64,000 nucleotides of DNA from contig OU015567.1 in the NCBI GenBank assembly GCA_907165135.1, positions 8,561,001 to 8,625,000 on the forward strand, in the 5' to 3' direction. Source of the stretch: Oikopleura dioica. Lineage: Eukaryota > Chordata > Appendicularia > Copelata > Oikopleuridae. Positions within the stretch are counted from its first letter, which is position 1. Every line of letters begins with the position of its first letter. The translations under genes were made by a program, and so were the position numbers. Shown in pieces: positions 32,001 through 41,833 of this stretch. The notes beneath the pieces were generated by a model. It was given only the letters and a program-made list of their open reading frames with translations, was not told the origin of the DNA and made no database searches.

Positions 32001-34844
32001 GATAAAAGCCAAGTGTCTGTTATATATAAACACCCATTATTGAGATTGCGGCTTTTAGATTTTTTGAGATAAGGCTGTTTTAATATAGCTATTTAAAGAA
32101 AAATATGTCACTTGAAAAGTAAAAGGCGTCGCAACTGTCCTTATTTTTCATTTCTGCCTCTGAAATTTGTCTCGCATATATTTTGAACCCTTTACTGCAA
32201 ATAACAAAGAGAAAATAGCTCATCAGCATTCATTATATATTGAATTCGATTTTTTAAAGCTTTTTAGCCAAAAAATAGCCATTTTTAGGGCTTTTAGCCT
32301 CTCTAATCCAACGTTCACCACCAATGGTGCTAAATTTTTGTGGGTGGGGTTTTTGACCATGCTGAATTCGGTACTGATGAGAAAAAACGGATTTGAGAAC
32401 TTTTTTCTGTGTCCGACCCTAATCTGGAGGGATGAAATTTTGTGGACATTTTTCTTCAGACCTCAAGGTCCTTATCAAGAAAAAATCAAAAAAATCGAAA
32501 AATTAAGGGTATAGGCTATACCGTATAGGTGTCAAAAAATCGGTTTTTATTTTTGCAAAATTAAGCCTGATAAAACATAGAAGACCCTTTTATAAGTAGG
32601 GCCAGCGCGTGAAAAATCAGCATGCAGAACCCGTTGAGGTAAAGGGCTGAAACTTCGGGACAATATAGATTTTGAGCGAATCAAAAAATTGTAATAGAAA
32701 ATTTTTGGTCTGGTCAAGTGATCACGTGATACAGGCCCTCGAAAACCTAGAAAAGCTTGACGAGCTCGATCCCCTGGTTGTAGTCGATCACATGATAGCT
32801 CAAAAGAAAGAGCATAAAGAGTACTACCTAGAGAGTCAAAAATTCTGGGCCCGATTGTAGTTTAGGCGCTAAAAGCAAGAGAAGGCCTCGAAATGGGTGA
32901 AATTCGGGTAAAAAATGGACATCATTGGGTGATTTCTGGGCCGTCAATCCCCTTAAGGGTAATCCTATACATCGGCGCGGCGCTGCTCGCTCGATCCGCG
33001 CTCCGCCAGAACCTATTTTTCACTAGCCCATAAAATCCGAACGAAGTGAGAGTTTTCAAAATTCAAAAGATTTGGGATGCTTAGACTCTTCACTATTCTT
33101 CTAGCAAAAATGAAAAAATTGGCAACGAAAAACCATCTGAAAACCGCCGGTTTCCTTCAAAAGACATTTCCCGCCATATTTCTCATTCAAATTTCACAAA
33201 AATCAGATGATCTTGTAGAGAATCGTCTGCTCTACAATTCCTGTTTCTTAGATTTTCTTTTTGTGTTCACAAAAATTCTCTATGATAGTTTGAAGAGAAT
33301 GCTATTCTTCTCTGCGCGAGCGCGCCGTGAGAAATAGGAAGCGGAGAGGCGCGAGGGAGAAAAGCGCTCTTCTCAAATGACCATATAAAATTATTGAGAG
33401 CGCAAAATGAAAATCTAAGAAACAGGAATTGTAGAACAGACGATTCTCTACAAGACCATCTGATTTTCGTGAAATTTGAATGAGAAATATGGCGGGAAAT
33501 GTCTTTTGAAGGAAACCGGCGGTTTTCAGATAGTTCCTCGTTGCCGATTCTTTTCATTTTTGCTAGGTAAATAGTAGAGAGTTTAAGCATCTTAAATCCT
33601 TTTGAATTTTGAAAAACCCTCACTCCGTTCGGATTTAATGGGCTAGTGAAAAATAGGTTCTGGCGTAGTGCGGATCGAGCGAGCAGCGCCGCGCTGATGT
33701 ATAGGATTACCCTTAAATTTAATAATCAAGGAACTGGGCTGAGACGGCCAGAAGGGCCGTCAAGCCCCTTAAAATTTAATTATCAAGGAACTTGGCTGAG
33801 ATGGCCCGAAGGGCCGTCAAGCCCTTAAATTTTATAATCAAGGAACTGGGCTGAGACGGCCCGAAGGGCCGTCAATCCCCTTAAATTTAATAATCAAGGA
33901 ACTGGGCTGAGACGGCCCGAAGGGCCGTCAAGCCCCTTAAATTTAATTATCAAGGAACTGGGCTGAGACGGCCCGAAGGGCCGTCAAGCCCTTAAAATTT
34001 ATAATCAAGGAACTGGGCGATTTTTGCAAAAATGGAAATTTTCAAATTGGCAGCATTTCCGTTACCGGACATTACCGGACGAGGTTACAATGTATTTATT
34101 GAGAGCATCGTCCGCACTTTCTTTGGTGGTCTTGATTCGGTTGTGGGTCGTTGTGGTTTCGAGTTATTCGACCAAATGTCCGTTACTCGTGGTATTTTCC
34201 GAAAAAATCGCTATGCTACCATCAAAAATGAAAAATTTTAAATTTTCACTAATTTTTATAGGATCCCCTTTAATTTACGTTTATGGTCACTTGGTTTCAG
34301 CGTTTTTTGAAAACAACACGTTTCCGGCCGAAATCCCACCAGCGCAACCCCATCCATTCACAATCGTGGCGTATGTTTCCGCGAGTAATCCGGGATTCTC
34401 CGCTACCCTTTTCTCCGATTCTACTCGCGTCGCGGGCTACTCGCGATTTTCCTTTACTCATTTACCCGATTTACACGCACGGGTCTCCGCGCGAGTTACC
34501 CGTGTAAAAAACTGCGGGTTACCCGGAGAAAAATTGCGGGTAATTTCAAAGGACTCGAAATCAACAGCCATGATCAGCGGGTCAAATTAAGCAAACGATG
34601 AAAGTTTCAGAAAAAAGTGATAACTACCATTTTCCCGTGAGAAACCCTAGCGATGCTTCTAAGAGCACATTGTTTATTAACTTTTTCAGGTCGAAAAAGT
34701 GCTCCACGAATTGACCAAGGGCGAGCTCGGCTCTCTCCCGAAGCAGGAACATCCGTCCCCGCTCAATCCGTCGCGCAGCCCGCCCAAGCCGAGTCAGATG
34801 ACGAAGACGACATGCTAGAGAGATTGAACGCGCTCAAGAGTTAA
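17061..34844 (+). CDS. CHMP3: Charged multivesicular body protein 3 (ESCRT-III, Vps24)
   Basis: ESCRT-III subunit for endosomal sorting and membrane scission. Exons 17061-17321, 17370-17594 and 34690-34844. MGLFGSTKVDPKKMVNEMSS and RKEMRAIDRQILQIEREQQK form helix 1, basic as in the family. QINSVM|MNMRTQAATIRMTGAVEKST and LSKEMMKMGI-like (MSKEMMKMGIIDEL) match CHMP3 rather than CHMP2. After DMEEEVDAQ, a canonical donor (CAG|GTAGAC) joins over 17,095 bp to VEKVLHELTKGELG. The C-terminal MIM1 helix (DDMLERLNALKS) lies in another frame. One extra C in the CTCTCTCCC tract near 34730 would restore GELGSLPEAGTSV and give about 213 residues (human 222). ATG 17061 was preferred over an upstream in-frame start because the family begins MGLFG. 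Confidence 0.88.
17603..17680 (+). repeat. Outer inverted repeat, left arm
   Basis: GATGCTTAGGG...TTTTTCACGGG (17605-17626) and GTTATCACTTTTTCT (17666-17680) match, in inverted order, 34609-34658. It begins within 10 bp of the CHMP3 splice donor. Confidence 0.6.
18540..18625 (+). repeat. Inner inverted repeat, left arm (ACCCG-rich)
   Basis: About 86 bp starting GGCTGTTGATTTCGAGTCCT and containing several ACCCG/CGGGT motifs. It matches 34484-34569 inverted at roughly 90%. ACCCG-rich sequence continues to about 18750 with weaker similarity to 34375-34483. Confidence 0.75.
21717..21760 (+). other. tRNA-like T-arm remnant (left side of hAT)
   Basis: GGGCCCGGGTTCGAATCCCA has the perfect pol III B-box core GGTTCGAATCC. 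An acceptor-like GTGAGACCA and a T-run follow. No matching 5' acceptor strand is visible, so it is not a complete tRNA. Confidence 0.4.
21790..24549 (-). CDS. hAT-associated transposase-like protein
   Basis: Multi-exon or partly broken frame inside the hAT element. It starts MSFVSKKAGPSAVLEQPMK at 24549. An acidic Ser-rich region (24300-23770) precedes a helical section (RNLRRLATCTEEMNKEQLV). A short conserved-looking RLHLKCSMHKV leads to EKCIRACIQNVFDDILQFCE. The C-terminal part has YITLNKDCERSFGSAKDSFS followed by RFNMTFSFWRR. That layout resembles the C-terminal dimerisation region of hAT-like transposases in invertebrates (T/N-x-D-x-ER-F ... N-x-T-x-x-W). The first splice (near 23764) does not keep phase with the next frame, so the copy may be defective. 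Family assignment rests mainly on the element's ends and target duplication. Confidence 0.6.
24675..24781. promoter_or_regulatory. Pair of short perfect hairpins upstream of the transposase
   Basis: GCGTGTAAG-CAGCA-CTTACACGC and CTGTGTGTAA...TTACACACAG lie about 70 bp apart, 130-230 bp upstream of the transposase start. Both display CACTTACAC. They could be transposase-binding repeats or promoter elements. Confidence 0.45.
24900..25530. ncRNA. GC-rich chain of hairpins inside the hAT element (possible structured RNA)
   Basis: A GC-rich island in AT-rich DNA with at least five long complementary pairings. They are CCATAGGT/ACCTATGG (25073-25094), GATGCCT/AGGCATC enclosing CCTGTGAA/TTCACAGG (25155-25208), GCAGG and CCTGACG/CGTCAGG...CCTGC (25216-25262), GGGGAAGGG with GTCCGGG pairing to GGCCCGGAC and CCCTTCCC (25341-25450), and GGCGCCC/GGGCGCC (25472-25512). 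No open frame explains it. It could be a structured retroelement end, a SINE-like insert or a regulatory RNA; I do not recognise the family. Confidence 0.4.
26095..26166 (+). other. tRNA-like sequence (right side of hAT)
   Basis: TGGCTTGGTGGAGAGTGG resembles an A box and GGGTTCGAATCCCAGCGCC is a good B box and T-arm. It ends GCCGCA then a T-run. The 5' acceptor strand does not pair, so this is a decayed tRNA or SINE head rather than a working tRNA. Confidence 0.4.
26961..29659 (+). repeat. 2.7-kb foldback unit 2
   Basis: Direct tandem copy of unit 1 starting at TCTGGTGGTTCGTCGCGG. It is almost identical apart from homopolymer lengths. It keeps the uninterrupted hAT target site (GATTACTTAGCTTC at about 29018). 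Confidence 0.92.
29660..32303 (+). repeat. 2.7-kb foldback unit 3
   Basis: Third tandem copy. One 57-bp unit fewer in the left array (30363-30866), with the junction unit mixing two neighbours as expected from unequal exchange. The empty hAT site is present near 31664. The copy ends where GCCTCTCT meets unrelated sequence at 32304. Confidence 0.92.
32957..33712. mobile_element. TTAA-flanked foldback element, 756 bp
   Basis: Inverted arms of about 330 bp start GGGTAATCCTATACATC at the left and end with the complement at 33712. TTAA lies on both sides (32953-32956 and 33713-33716). The flanking satellite units show the same site with a single TTAA, confirming insertion with TTAA duplication (piggyBac-type target). 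There is no coding capacity; the open frames in the arms mirror one another. Confidence 0.85.
33713..34018 (+). repeat. 56-bp tandem satellite with palindromic core
   Basis: About five and a half units of roughly 56 bp, each holding the palindrome GACGGCCCGAAGGGCCGTC and AATCAAGGAACTGGGCTGAG. The fragment at 32935-32956, left of the TTAA foldback, belongs to the same array. Confidence 0.85.
34484..34569 (-). repeat. Inner inverted repeat, right arm (ACCCG-rich)
   Basis: Inverted partner of 18540-18625. It contains GCGGGTTACCCGGAGAAAAA and AGGACTCGAAATCAACAGCC. With the left arm it brackets about 16 kb. Confidence 0.75.
34609..34658 (-). repeat. Outer inverted repeat, right arm
   Basis: Reverse complement reads GCATCGCTAGGG, TTTCTCACGGG and GTTATCACTTTTTTCT, matching 17603-17680 with a few changes and a shorter centre. 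It ends about 30 bp before the CHMP3 acceptor. Confidence 0.6.
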
Positions 34845-34994
34845 TGATCTTCATTTCTTTACAAAGCCATTCCACTACGGTTCTCAATTTGTCTCGGCAA
34901 TAACAACTATTTCTGCACATATTCAACAATTCAAATAATTCTTATTCAAAAATTTACATTAAAAATCTTTGTTGTTTCACTCTACCTCTCTAAG

Positions 34995-35519
34995 AATGCC
35001 CGACCAGGAGGAAAGCGGGCAAGTAGACCTTGGTTTCCTTTACAAAATGTTGGACACTCGGGATTCCTCGAAGAGAAGGGTTAAGCCAGCTGATCCTGCT
35101 TTTCTCTGTATTCCCAAGGTAAATCCCTCTCTTTCGACTAATCCTCAATCTCGCAGACAACACATGACGACACGGATTCCGACTACGAGCCTGAAGCTGA
35201 TCCTGAAAACCAAGTAGAATCCGAAAAACCATCAAATAAATCGAATGATGATGACAAAAAGAAGCTACCAGAAGAAGAAGTTCCAACGCCAAAAAGCTCG
35301 AAAAACAAGGTGAAGCGCTTTTGATTTTCAAAAATCGACAATTGATGTTATTCTCATCAGAAGCGAGGAAATGCTGCCAAAACACGAAATAATTCTAGCG
35401 ACGCCGCAGCAACACCGAAGAAAAGGTCAAAAGCGACAAAAAAGCCCTCTCCAACGAAAAAGTCGCCAAGCCAGAAGTCGACGAGAATGACAACGCGTTC
35501 ATCTTCTCGAAAATCGTGA
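34995..35519 (+). CDS. Small basic Lys/Ser-rich protein, unrecognised
   Basis: Three exons, MPDQEESGQVDLGFLYKMLD to TTRSSSRKS, about 146 residues. The first part is ordinary (RRVKPADPAFLCIPK). The second is acidic (DDTDSDYEPEADPENQ) and the last strongly basic (KKRSKATKKPSPTKKSPSQK). Introns 35120-35158 and about 35310-35360 are GT-AG and keep the frame. The basic tail suggests a nuclear or nucleic-acid-associated protein. It lies 150 bp after CHMP3; ATG follows an acceptor-like CTCTAAG. Confidence 0.7.
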
Positions 35520-35870
35520 CATTTTTCCTCCTTTTTGCTCAACTTCGGAACATTCTTCTTCGCGCTTCATTTACCACCATTTTTACCAAAGTGAAATCTC
35601 GTGACTGATCCCTTTATACTTACAGTTGCCATTTACTGTAATTTGTTTCGTCTGTTTCTTCATTTTTTATCATCGAAATAGCATTTATAAATTCGTTTCT
35701 TTTCTTACCAAGTAATTACTATCGAATTATTCCAAACAGTGTATTTTTGCCTGCTTTTCGTTATTTTTCTTGCTCGCAATACATTCAGTTTTCTTGTTCG
35801 CAACTTCTGCTCAATATTATTTCAACCCTTTCTTCAGATCACTAATCAGATCAAAAAGAGGGGAGTCAAA

Positions 35871-38800
35871 ATGGACGAAGATGATATCGAGCAATACAAG
35901 AATGACTTGAAGGATCTCAAATCCAACCAAAAGCCTCTGATCAACATGTTATCTCAAGGTAAACCCCTTCTCTGTGCCTTTTTTGACCCAAATTATCAGT
36001 TGCTGAAGACTACAAGGACACGGACGGAGCAGAAACAATCTCCAAGCTGATAAGCGCTCGTATCGCAGAGGTTTGCAGAAAACAAAAAAAATCGAAATTT
36101 TAACCAGCTCGTTTTATTCTGTATTCTTCAAGAACATTACCCATTCCAATGGAGAAATTGGAATAAAAAGGATACCAACTTTGTGTTTCAGAGTTATAAA
36201 ATCATTTATAAGTTATAATTATCGCTATTCATTTATATAAAAGTTCATATTTCCTTATTATTTATAGCAGGATGCAGTGTCAAGGATTAATTTGAAAGCG
36301 GTTGCTTGTAGAAAAGTAACAAGTTGATCTCGTTTTTTGCTTGAAAATTAATGGTCACGAGAAATTTAAAATTGAGAACTAGAATAGCTTTAGTTTTTGT
36401 GGCACTACAGTAACTGAAGACTACTCAAGTCAAACTACTGTTGTCAAAAATATGCCGTAATAATTGAGAAGAGGTTTTATTTCAAGCTCGTTATAGACTA
36501 GAACTGTTGCTTATGGAAGTAACGATCGGCAACTGTAGCTTGAAAGGAGGTTTAAATAAAATGTGCTACAGTATCACCGTTTTTTTTCGAAAGAATCGCT
36601 GTGTTACTGTAATTTAATGTGGTTGAGTGAAAACAGTGCTGGTTGACGAGTAGTGAGATCTATTTCAGGCAGGGTTGATTGAATGATGAGCTTTTTTCCT
36701 TCGAAAATATAAATTAAAAGGATAATCATTCCAACCTCTTGAAGGTGAAACCAGATCAGAAGCTGTACCTTCTCTATCTTACCGACTCAATAAGTAAAAA
36801 CGTCCGTGGAAACTACATTCAAATATTCGAGAAAGCTATCGTTGCCAATTTTGAAGATGCCTTCAAAGCTAACGTGAGTATTTTCTTTACCCTTGCTCGC
36901 ATCTCAACTTTTTTGTTAGATAAATCCGGACATCAGAAAGAAGCTATATTTCCTGCGAAAATCATGGCAGGGACTGTTCAAAGATGCGATTCTCAAACGC
37001 CTCGACCGGCGAATTCGAATGGTGGATCCTGGCTGGCCAATTACTGGTCCAACGCAGCAAGAATCCGTACCTGAAATTATCTCAAAACCAGTTCCAGGAC
37101 CAGCGCCCAAGTCAGCGCTAAAACCGACCGTTAGAAAAGTCGCAACTCCAGAACCACCTGCACCAAAGCCAGCGCCAAAGGCAGTATCAAAGCAAAAAGT
37201 TGTCCAAGCTCAAGCCCAGGCCGCTCCCATCGCTAGGAAGGCACAACCAGCTGGAAATGTCCACGTTAACCCAGCATTTTTAAACAAGGTAACTCTTATT
37301 AGTAGTCCTTATCAACAATTTTCGTATCAGAAAACGGCCGATTTGAAGGCAGAGAAGCTGGAACTGCAAGTAAAACTGGATATCTGCGGCGATGAAATCC
37401 AAGAAGCGCGCGAAAAGAAAGCAAAACTAGAACGACAACTGGCGAAGAAAGAAACTGCTGCAGAGAAGAAAGCGATCCGATTCAAACTTCTTGAAGTCAA
37501 CAAGAAAATGATCAACCTCGATGATCAGAAAATTGAACTCGAGAACGACCTCAAGAAGCTCGAGGCGCTCGGAAAGGTGAGTTATCAGAAGCCAGACTCG
37601 ACAAAACAAGCATCGCAAAACTCCCAAAAATCTTCAAGTCAAAGCGCATCGTCTCAAGAGTCCACCGCTTCGGCTAGTCCGCCGTCGAAGCCCGTCAAGA
37701 AAATCATCAAAAATCTCGTCAAACCAAAAACCACGGAGAACCCGCTTATCGACATCCTCGGAGCTCCAAAACGCCGGGCGCCAACTGAGAGTCAGAAAAA
37801 GAACCTGTCTGTCGCTTCAGAACTCAAGAACTCCCTAAGCAAGAAGAAAAAGTCAACACCACCGCAAGGGCCACCCTCGAAAATTGTCAAATCAGAGTCG
37901 AGTCTAAAGAACAACGGAGCGCCTCTTATTCCAAAAGGAAGAATACCGCTCAAGAAAAAGACCGAACCGAAGGTTGAAAAAGGCGATGCGCCAGACATCA
38001 TGGACACTTCCGTCGTCGAGCCAGCTCCTCCAAAGCTTGCGAAAGTTTCAACTTCTAGCAAGGGATCAGTAAATGTCAGAAGACCGGGGGGCATGAGCAC
38101 TAATCCAACAGAACTTCTCAAGAATTGCTCAGTAAGACATTTCTACTTTTTCGTTTTTTTAATAGACATTTTCAGATACCCCAAGTTCGTGAAATGGCTT
38201 ATAACAAGCTCAAGACCGGCATGTTGAACAGGCGAGACTTCGATGTTCTGATCAACAGACTATCAGTGCTAGAGAAGTACGAAGCAGAGAAAAAGTAAGC
38301 AAAAGAAAACTGTCCGACCAAACTTATTTGTCAATTTTAGAGCTGCGAAAGAAGGTAAAGAAGTGCCTCCACCACGTGATGAGCCACGAGACGAAGACAG
38401 TCGAACTCGCCAGCCTTGGTACTCGCACGGGACTCCACAGGACAGAGAAATCTACCACGAGCACCCGCAGAGGCAGCAAGATTGGCGAGACACTCTTTGG
38501 GATCAGTACCACCACGTTCACGGCGACCCGGAGCCTCGTGGTTCCGCTCACAGACCACCTCCTCATGATCCGTGGAAATACGACCCTAGAAACGAGCGGC
38601 CACCGGCAGATCGGCAAATGATGCCAGATCCAAGACGTGGAGATCCACGAGGGCATCCGGGTGAAATGGATCATCGTAGGTCAGTATCGCCGAATGCTCA
38701 AAACAATGTTCCGTCTTCTCGTAATTACATCGTTACTGACGACCTGCCACAGTAAGTGTTCGCTCAATACGTTATGATTCGCATGTTTATATGTTGCATG

Positions 38801-40269
38801 ATTTATTTTTTCTTTCCTCTTTTCTGAGCGCATTTTTCTAGGCCTCCTCGGCCCCCAATTGAAGAGCGCCCAGCGCCTGTTAATCCCGCTCCAGAAAGCT
38901 CAAGTGGCGGCCTCGACCTCCCAATCGACTTGGACACAATCAAAGATCTACTGAAGTCGGTTGAGAGTAAAAACGCCACTTCAACGAGCCAGGAAAAACC
39001 AGTCAAGGCTGATTTGGACGAGTTGCCAAAGAAGTACATCGTTTTACCAGACAAAGAAAAGCCAAAGTCGCGGCGAACGCCTACACCAACGCTTGAGGAT
39101 GAGCCTGTGCCGATTGCTAATTTGGAGGATGTTGGAGATGATATGGATGACTCGAAGCTCCCGAGAGTGGAATTCACTGAAAATGCCATCAAAAAGTATG
39201 CAACTCAGTAAACCTTTGGTTTTATAGTACTTTTAGCCGAATTAATCCGTTGATAAAACGGCTTTACGCTGGGCTGCAATGCTCTGCCTGCGGGATGCGA
39301 TTCAAGAAGTCGCAAACGACCCGATATGCTGACCACTTGGACTGGCATTTCAGAGTTAACAAGCAGGTCAAGAACGGGCAGATCGATACCCACAGGAAAT
39401 GGTATTACAAAGCTTGGGTAAGTCCTCACTTTTCGAACTAAAAACTCACTGTAAAATAAGGACTGGATCATGTACGAGGAAATCGAAGATGCAGATAAAA
39501 AGGCCGATCCTTCCGCGGAAGACAACGGAAGCAGTCCGAAGGGACAGGATGAAAAGAAAGAGGAAGCTGAGGTGGAGGTCAAAGTGAAAACCCTTCCCGT
39601 CACTGCAGGTGATTCCAGCTGTGCCGTCTGCGGAGAACGCTTCCAAACAGCGTATGACGACGATGAAGATGAATGGCACTACCAGGATGTCACCAAGCAC
39701 GAAGATTCAGGTAATGATACGAGTAAGGGGAGATGATTAATTATTGAAGGCAAACTTGTACATACGGGATGTCTGGAGGACGCTGGAAACATGCACATTC
39801 CGCGAATGGTGAGAAGCGATAGTATAGACTCGATAGAGCTGGACAAGACGATGGAAGAGGAGGATAATATTGATGAGGACACGGCGCAGGTACACTCCTG
39901 GTTTTTGGTTGAAATATTGAATATTTTCGAAGGATATTGGAATTGAAATGGATAAGATGAATGTTTCCCCTTCACGAGAGAAAAGTGAAATCAAGGAGGA
40001 AAACGCAGAACCGAACGATGTCGAGATGAAAGAGGAGGAACCTCAAGCAGACCTGCCTCAATCTCCCAAAGCTGAACCAGGATCTCCTGCTCCGCAAGAG
40101 GTAGATAGAGAGCAATTTTAGCAGCTCGATCATCTTTCAGCCGATGAAAACTGAAGTTGCCGAGCCAGATCCACTTGAAGAGACGAATCTTTACGGCGAT
40201 TTGGAAGACGCCGAGCTAGAAGAGATCAACATGTCCTTCGATGCGCCAATTTCACCTCCTGCTGTTTAA
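35871..40269 (+). CDS. PCF11: Pre-mRNA cleavage complex II protein PCF11
   Basis: Cleavage and termination factor that, in the family, binds the RNA polymerase II C-terminal domain. MDEDDIEQYKNDLKDLKSNQ opens the CTD-interaction domain. YLLYLTDSISKNVRGNYIQI and AILKRLDRRIRMVDPGWPI match its last helices. Then follow a Pro/Ala linker, a long coiled coil (37340-37580), Lys/Ser-rich disorder, QVREMAYNKLKTGMLNRRDF, an Arg/Pro/His-rich section, and two zinc fingers: CSACGMRFKKSQ with HLDWHFRVN, and CAVCGERFQ with HTGC, as in family members that bind CLP1 between fingers. An acidic tail ends SFDAPISPPAV. One intron (36073-36745) is 673 bp and holds several CTACAGTAAC-type motifs; the rest are short. 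The longest reliable gene here by exon count. Confidence 0.9.
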
Positions 40270-40943
40270 AAAGTTCATTTTACTTTCTACTCATTTATTT
40301 TATCAACTCAAATGTTTTTCCCTTTTGCGCGCGTTCCTAAATCTGAATTCATGATGGAAAAACTGTCTTGAAATATGTGTATCTACCTACTGCTGCTCCA
40401 TCATGTTGTCATACTTTTCATAAGTCGAGTTGTTTTCGCGCTTCTTTGGAAAATCAAGATTTTCAGATGATTTTCGTCGATAGGATAAATTATATTGATA
40501 TTTTTGCGGTGCAAACGAGTTTTGGTTGAATTCGAAAACCATTGTCTTGAATAACAATTTCCAAAGGCGCGTTTTGAAAACAGCGCTCTTCTTTAAAATC
40601 ATTCTACCGTTTTTCCTTCTTCAAATTCAATTTTACTCTATTTCATTGCCGTGCCCGTGTCGACCCATCGTGGGGTCGCACAAGGAAAGAATCAAATCCA
40701 ACTTATTTTTTTCCATGAAAAAAGAAGAATATTTCAAATATTTGGACAAAGCTAATAAATTGAGATATTTCAGCGGTGTATGGGTTCACTCAACTATATT
40801 ATTTTTGGCAAAAAGCGCATGTTAAAATTTTTAAATTGCATTTATCAGAAAAATTGAAAAGTAATAAATATATTTCGCGTCAGTTAGCAGCATAAAAAAC
40901 TTCTGTTGTTTGAGAATAAAAAATTTAGACTTAAAAACTTGGA
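40270..40943. other. Gap between PCF11 and the next gene
   Basis: About 670 bp, AT-rich. The open frames on both strands here lack splice context and resemble no family. The next gene's leader follows AAATTTAG at about 40929, a possible spliced-leader acceptor. Confidence 0.4.
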
Positions 40944-41745
40944 ATGGGTGGGAGCCAGTTGCGCGGCGTGATTTTGGACGAGTACTGGAATGAAGTTCTA
41001 GCACTGATTGCGGATTGCCACCCAATGTCCACAACGGAGGTAAGTTTCGTTGTTTGGAAAGTTAACAATGTAGCGTTCAGGAAGTGGAGGCGAAGCGTCT
41101 CGCCGACAATTTCCTCCAAATAATGGCTTCTGAATCTCCTCGCTCCGTGAAAATCCGCGACTTTCTTTCAACCTCTGAATCCGTCAACGTCTCCGGCCAC
41201 ATGCGCGAAACGCTGGTGAAACACCTGTCCAGTCATCTCGTCCATCATCGACTCTGGCACCAAGTTTTGACAAAAGAACGCGACGGAATTCAGTTCCACG
41301 AGCGCAAGGTCCTCTACGAACCAATCGAACCCGAGCCACTATGCAAAGCAGTTACCGAGGCGCAACTAAAGACAAATCAGAAAGTCAATAAAATCGTGGT
41401 ATGTTTATAACCAAAACTGAAACGCCTATTTTCAACCGCTTTTCATAGGAAAAGAAATTGGAACAGGCGAAAAACCTGCGCAAAAAACTCGCTGAAGACG
41501 TCGTTAAAGTATCGATCGAGATCTCGTCAGAGCTGCACGAAGTCCTCTCCCAAAAAGACTCGCAAATTCCGAAAGCAGAAATTGCCTCTATCGCTGCGAA
41601 AATAACAAAAGACAAACTCGACGACATCCGAGAAGAGCTCGAAAATCAAATAGAACTGATGCGCGCTGATCTTCCTCCTCCCCGAATTTCAAAAGGCAGC
41701 GCGCCCAAGCCTCGAAAAACCGCCCGAAAGAGCAAGGGCAAATAA
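40944..41745 (+). CDS. Uncharacterised helical protein
   Basis: I do not recognise it. MGGSQLRGVILDEYWNEVLA starts at 40944; two introns (41040-41079 and 41400-41449) are GT-AG and keep the frame to TAA at 41743. About 237 residues: an N-terminal helical domain (SVKIRDFLSTSESVNVSGHM, LVKHLSSHLVHHRLWHQVLT), a coiled coil (KKLEQAKNLRKKLAEDVVKV to IREELENQIELMRADL), and a basic tail (PKPRKTARKSKGK). Only 88 bp separate it from CRAMP1, so the two may be co-transcribed. Confidence 0.75.
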
Positions 41746-41833
41746 ATCTGTACTTTTATTTTTGTATCACATCATTCTCTAAACTTATATTTTTCTATTC
41801 TTGCGTCTTTTATTGATTCGAGGAGGTGTTTAG

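Larger units (their letters stand above)
17595..34689 (+). other. Giant last intron of CHMP3 (17.1 kb composite of repeats)
   Basis: The only very large intron in the window; the others are mostly 38-120 bp. It contains, in order: an outer inverted repeat, AT-rich sequence (17690-18440), an inner inverted repeat, three 2.7-kb foldback units with a hAT element in the first, a 600-bp AT-rich stretch (32304-32956), a TTAA foldback, a 56-bp satellite, then the partners of the inverted repeats. No host gene is seen inside. Its splice sites are strong (CAG|GTAGAC and CTTTTTCAG). Confidence 0.8.

Noticed and set aside
33077-33623. Two opposed open frames of 86 and 118 codons
   Set aside because: They are mirror images in the arms of the TTAA foldback element.
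34024-34590. 188-codon plus-strand frame
   Set aside because: It covers the inner inverted repeat and has no family resemblance or splice context; chance frame in GC-rich repeat DNA.
17595-34689. A giant self-synthesising DNA transposon (Polinton-type) filling the CHMP3 intron
   Set aside because: Size and inverted ends fit, but no polymerase, integrase, ATPase or capsid frame is present; the bulk is non-coding repeats.
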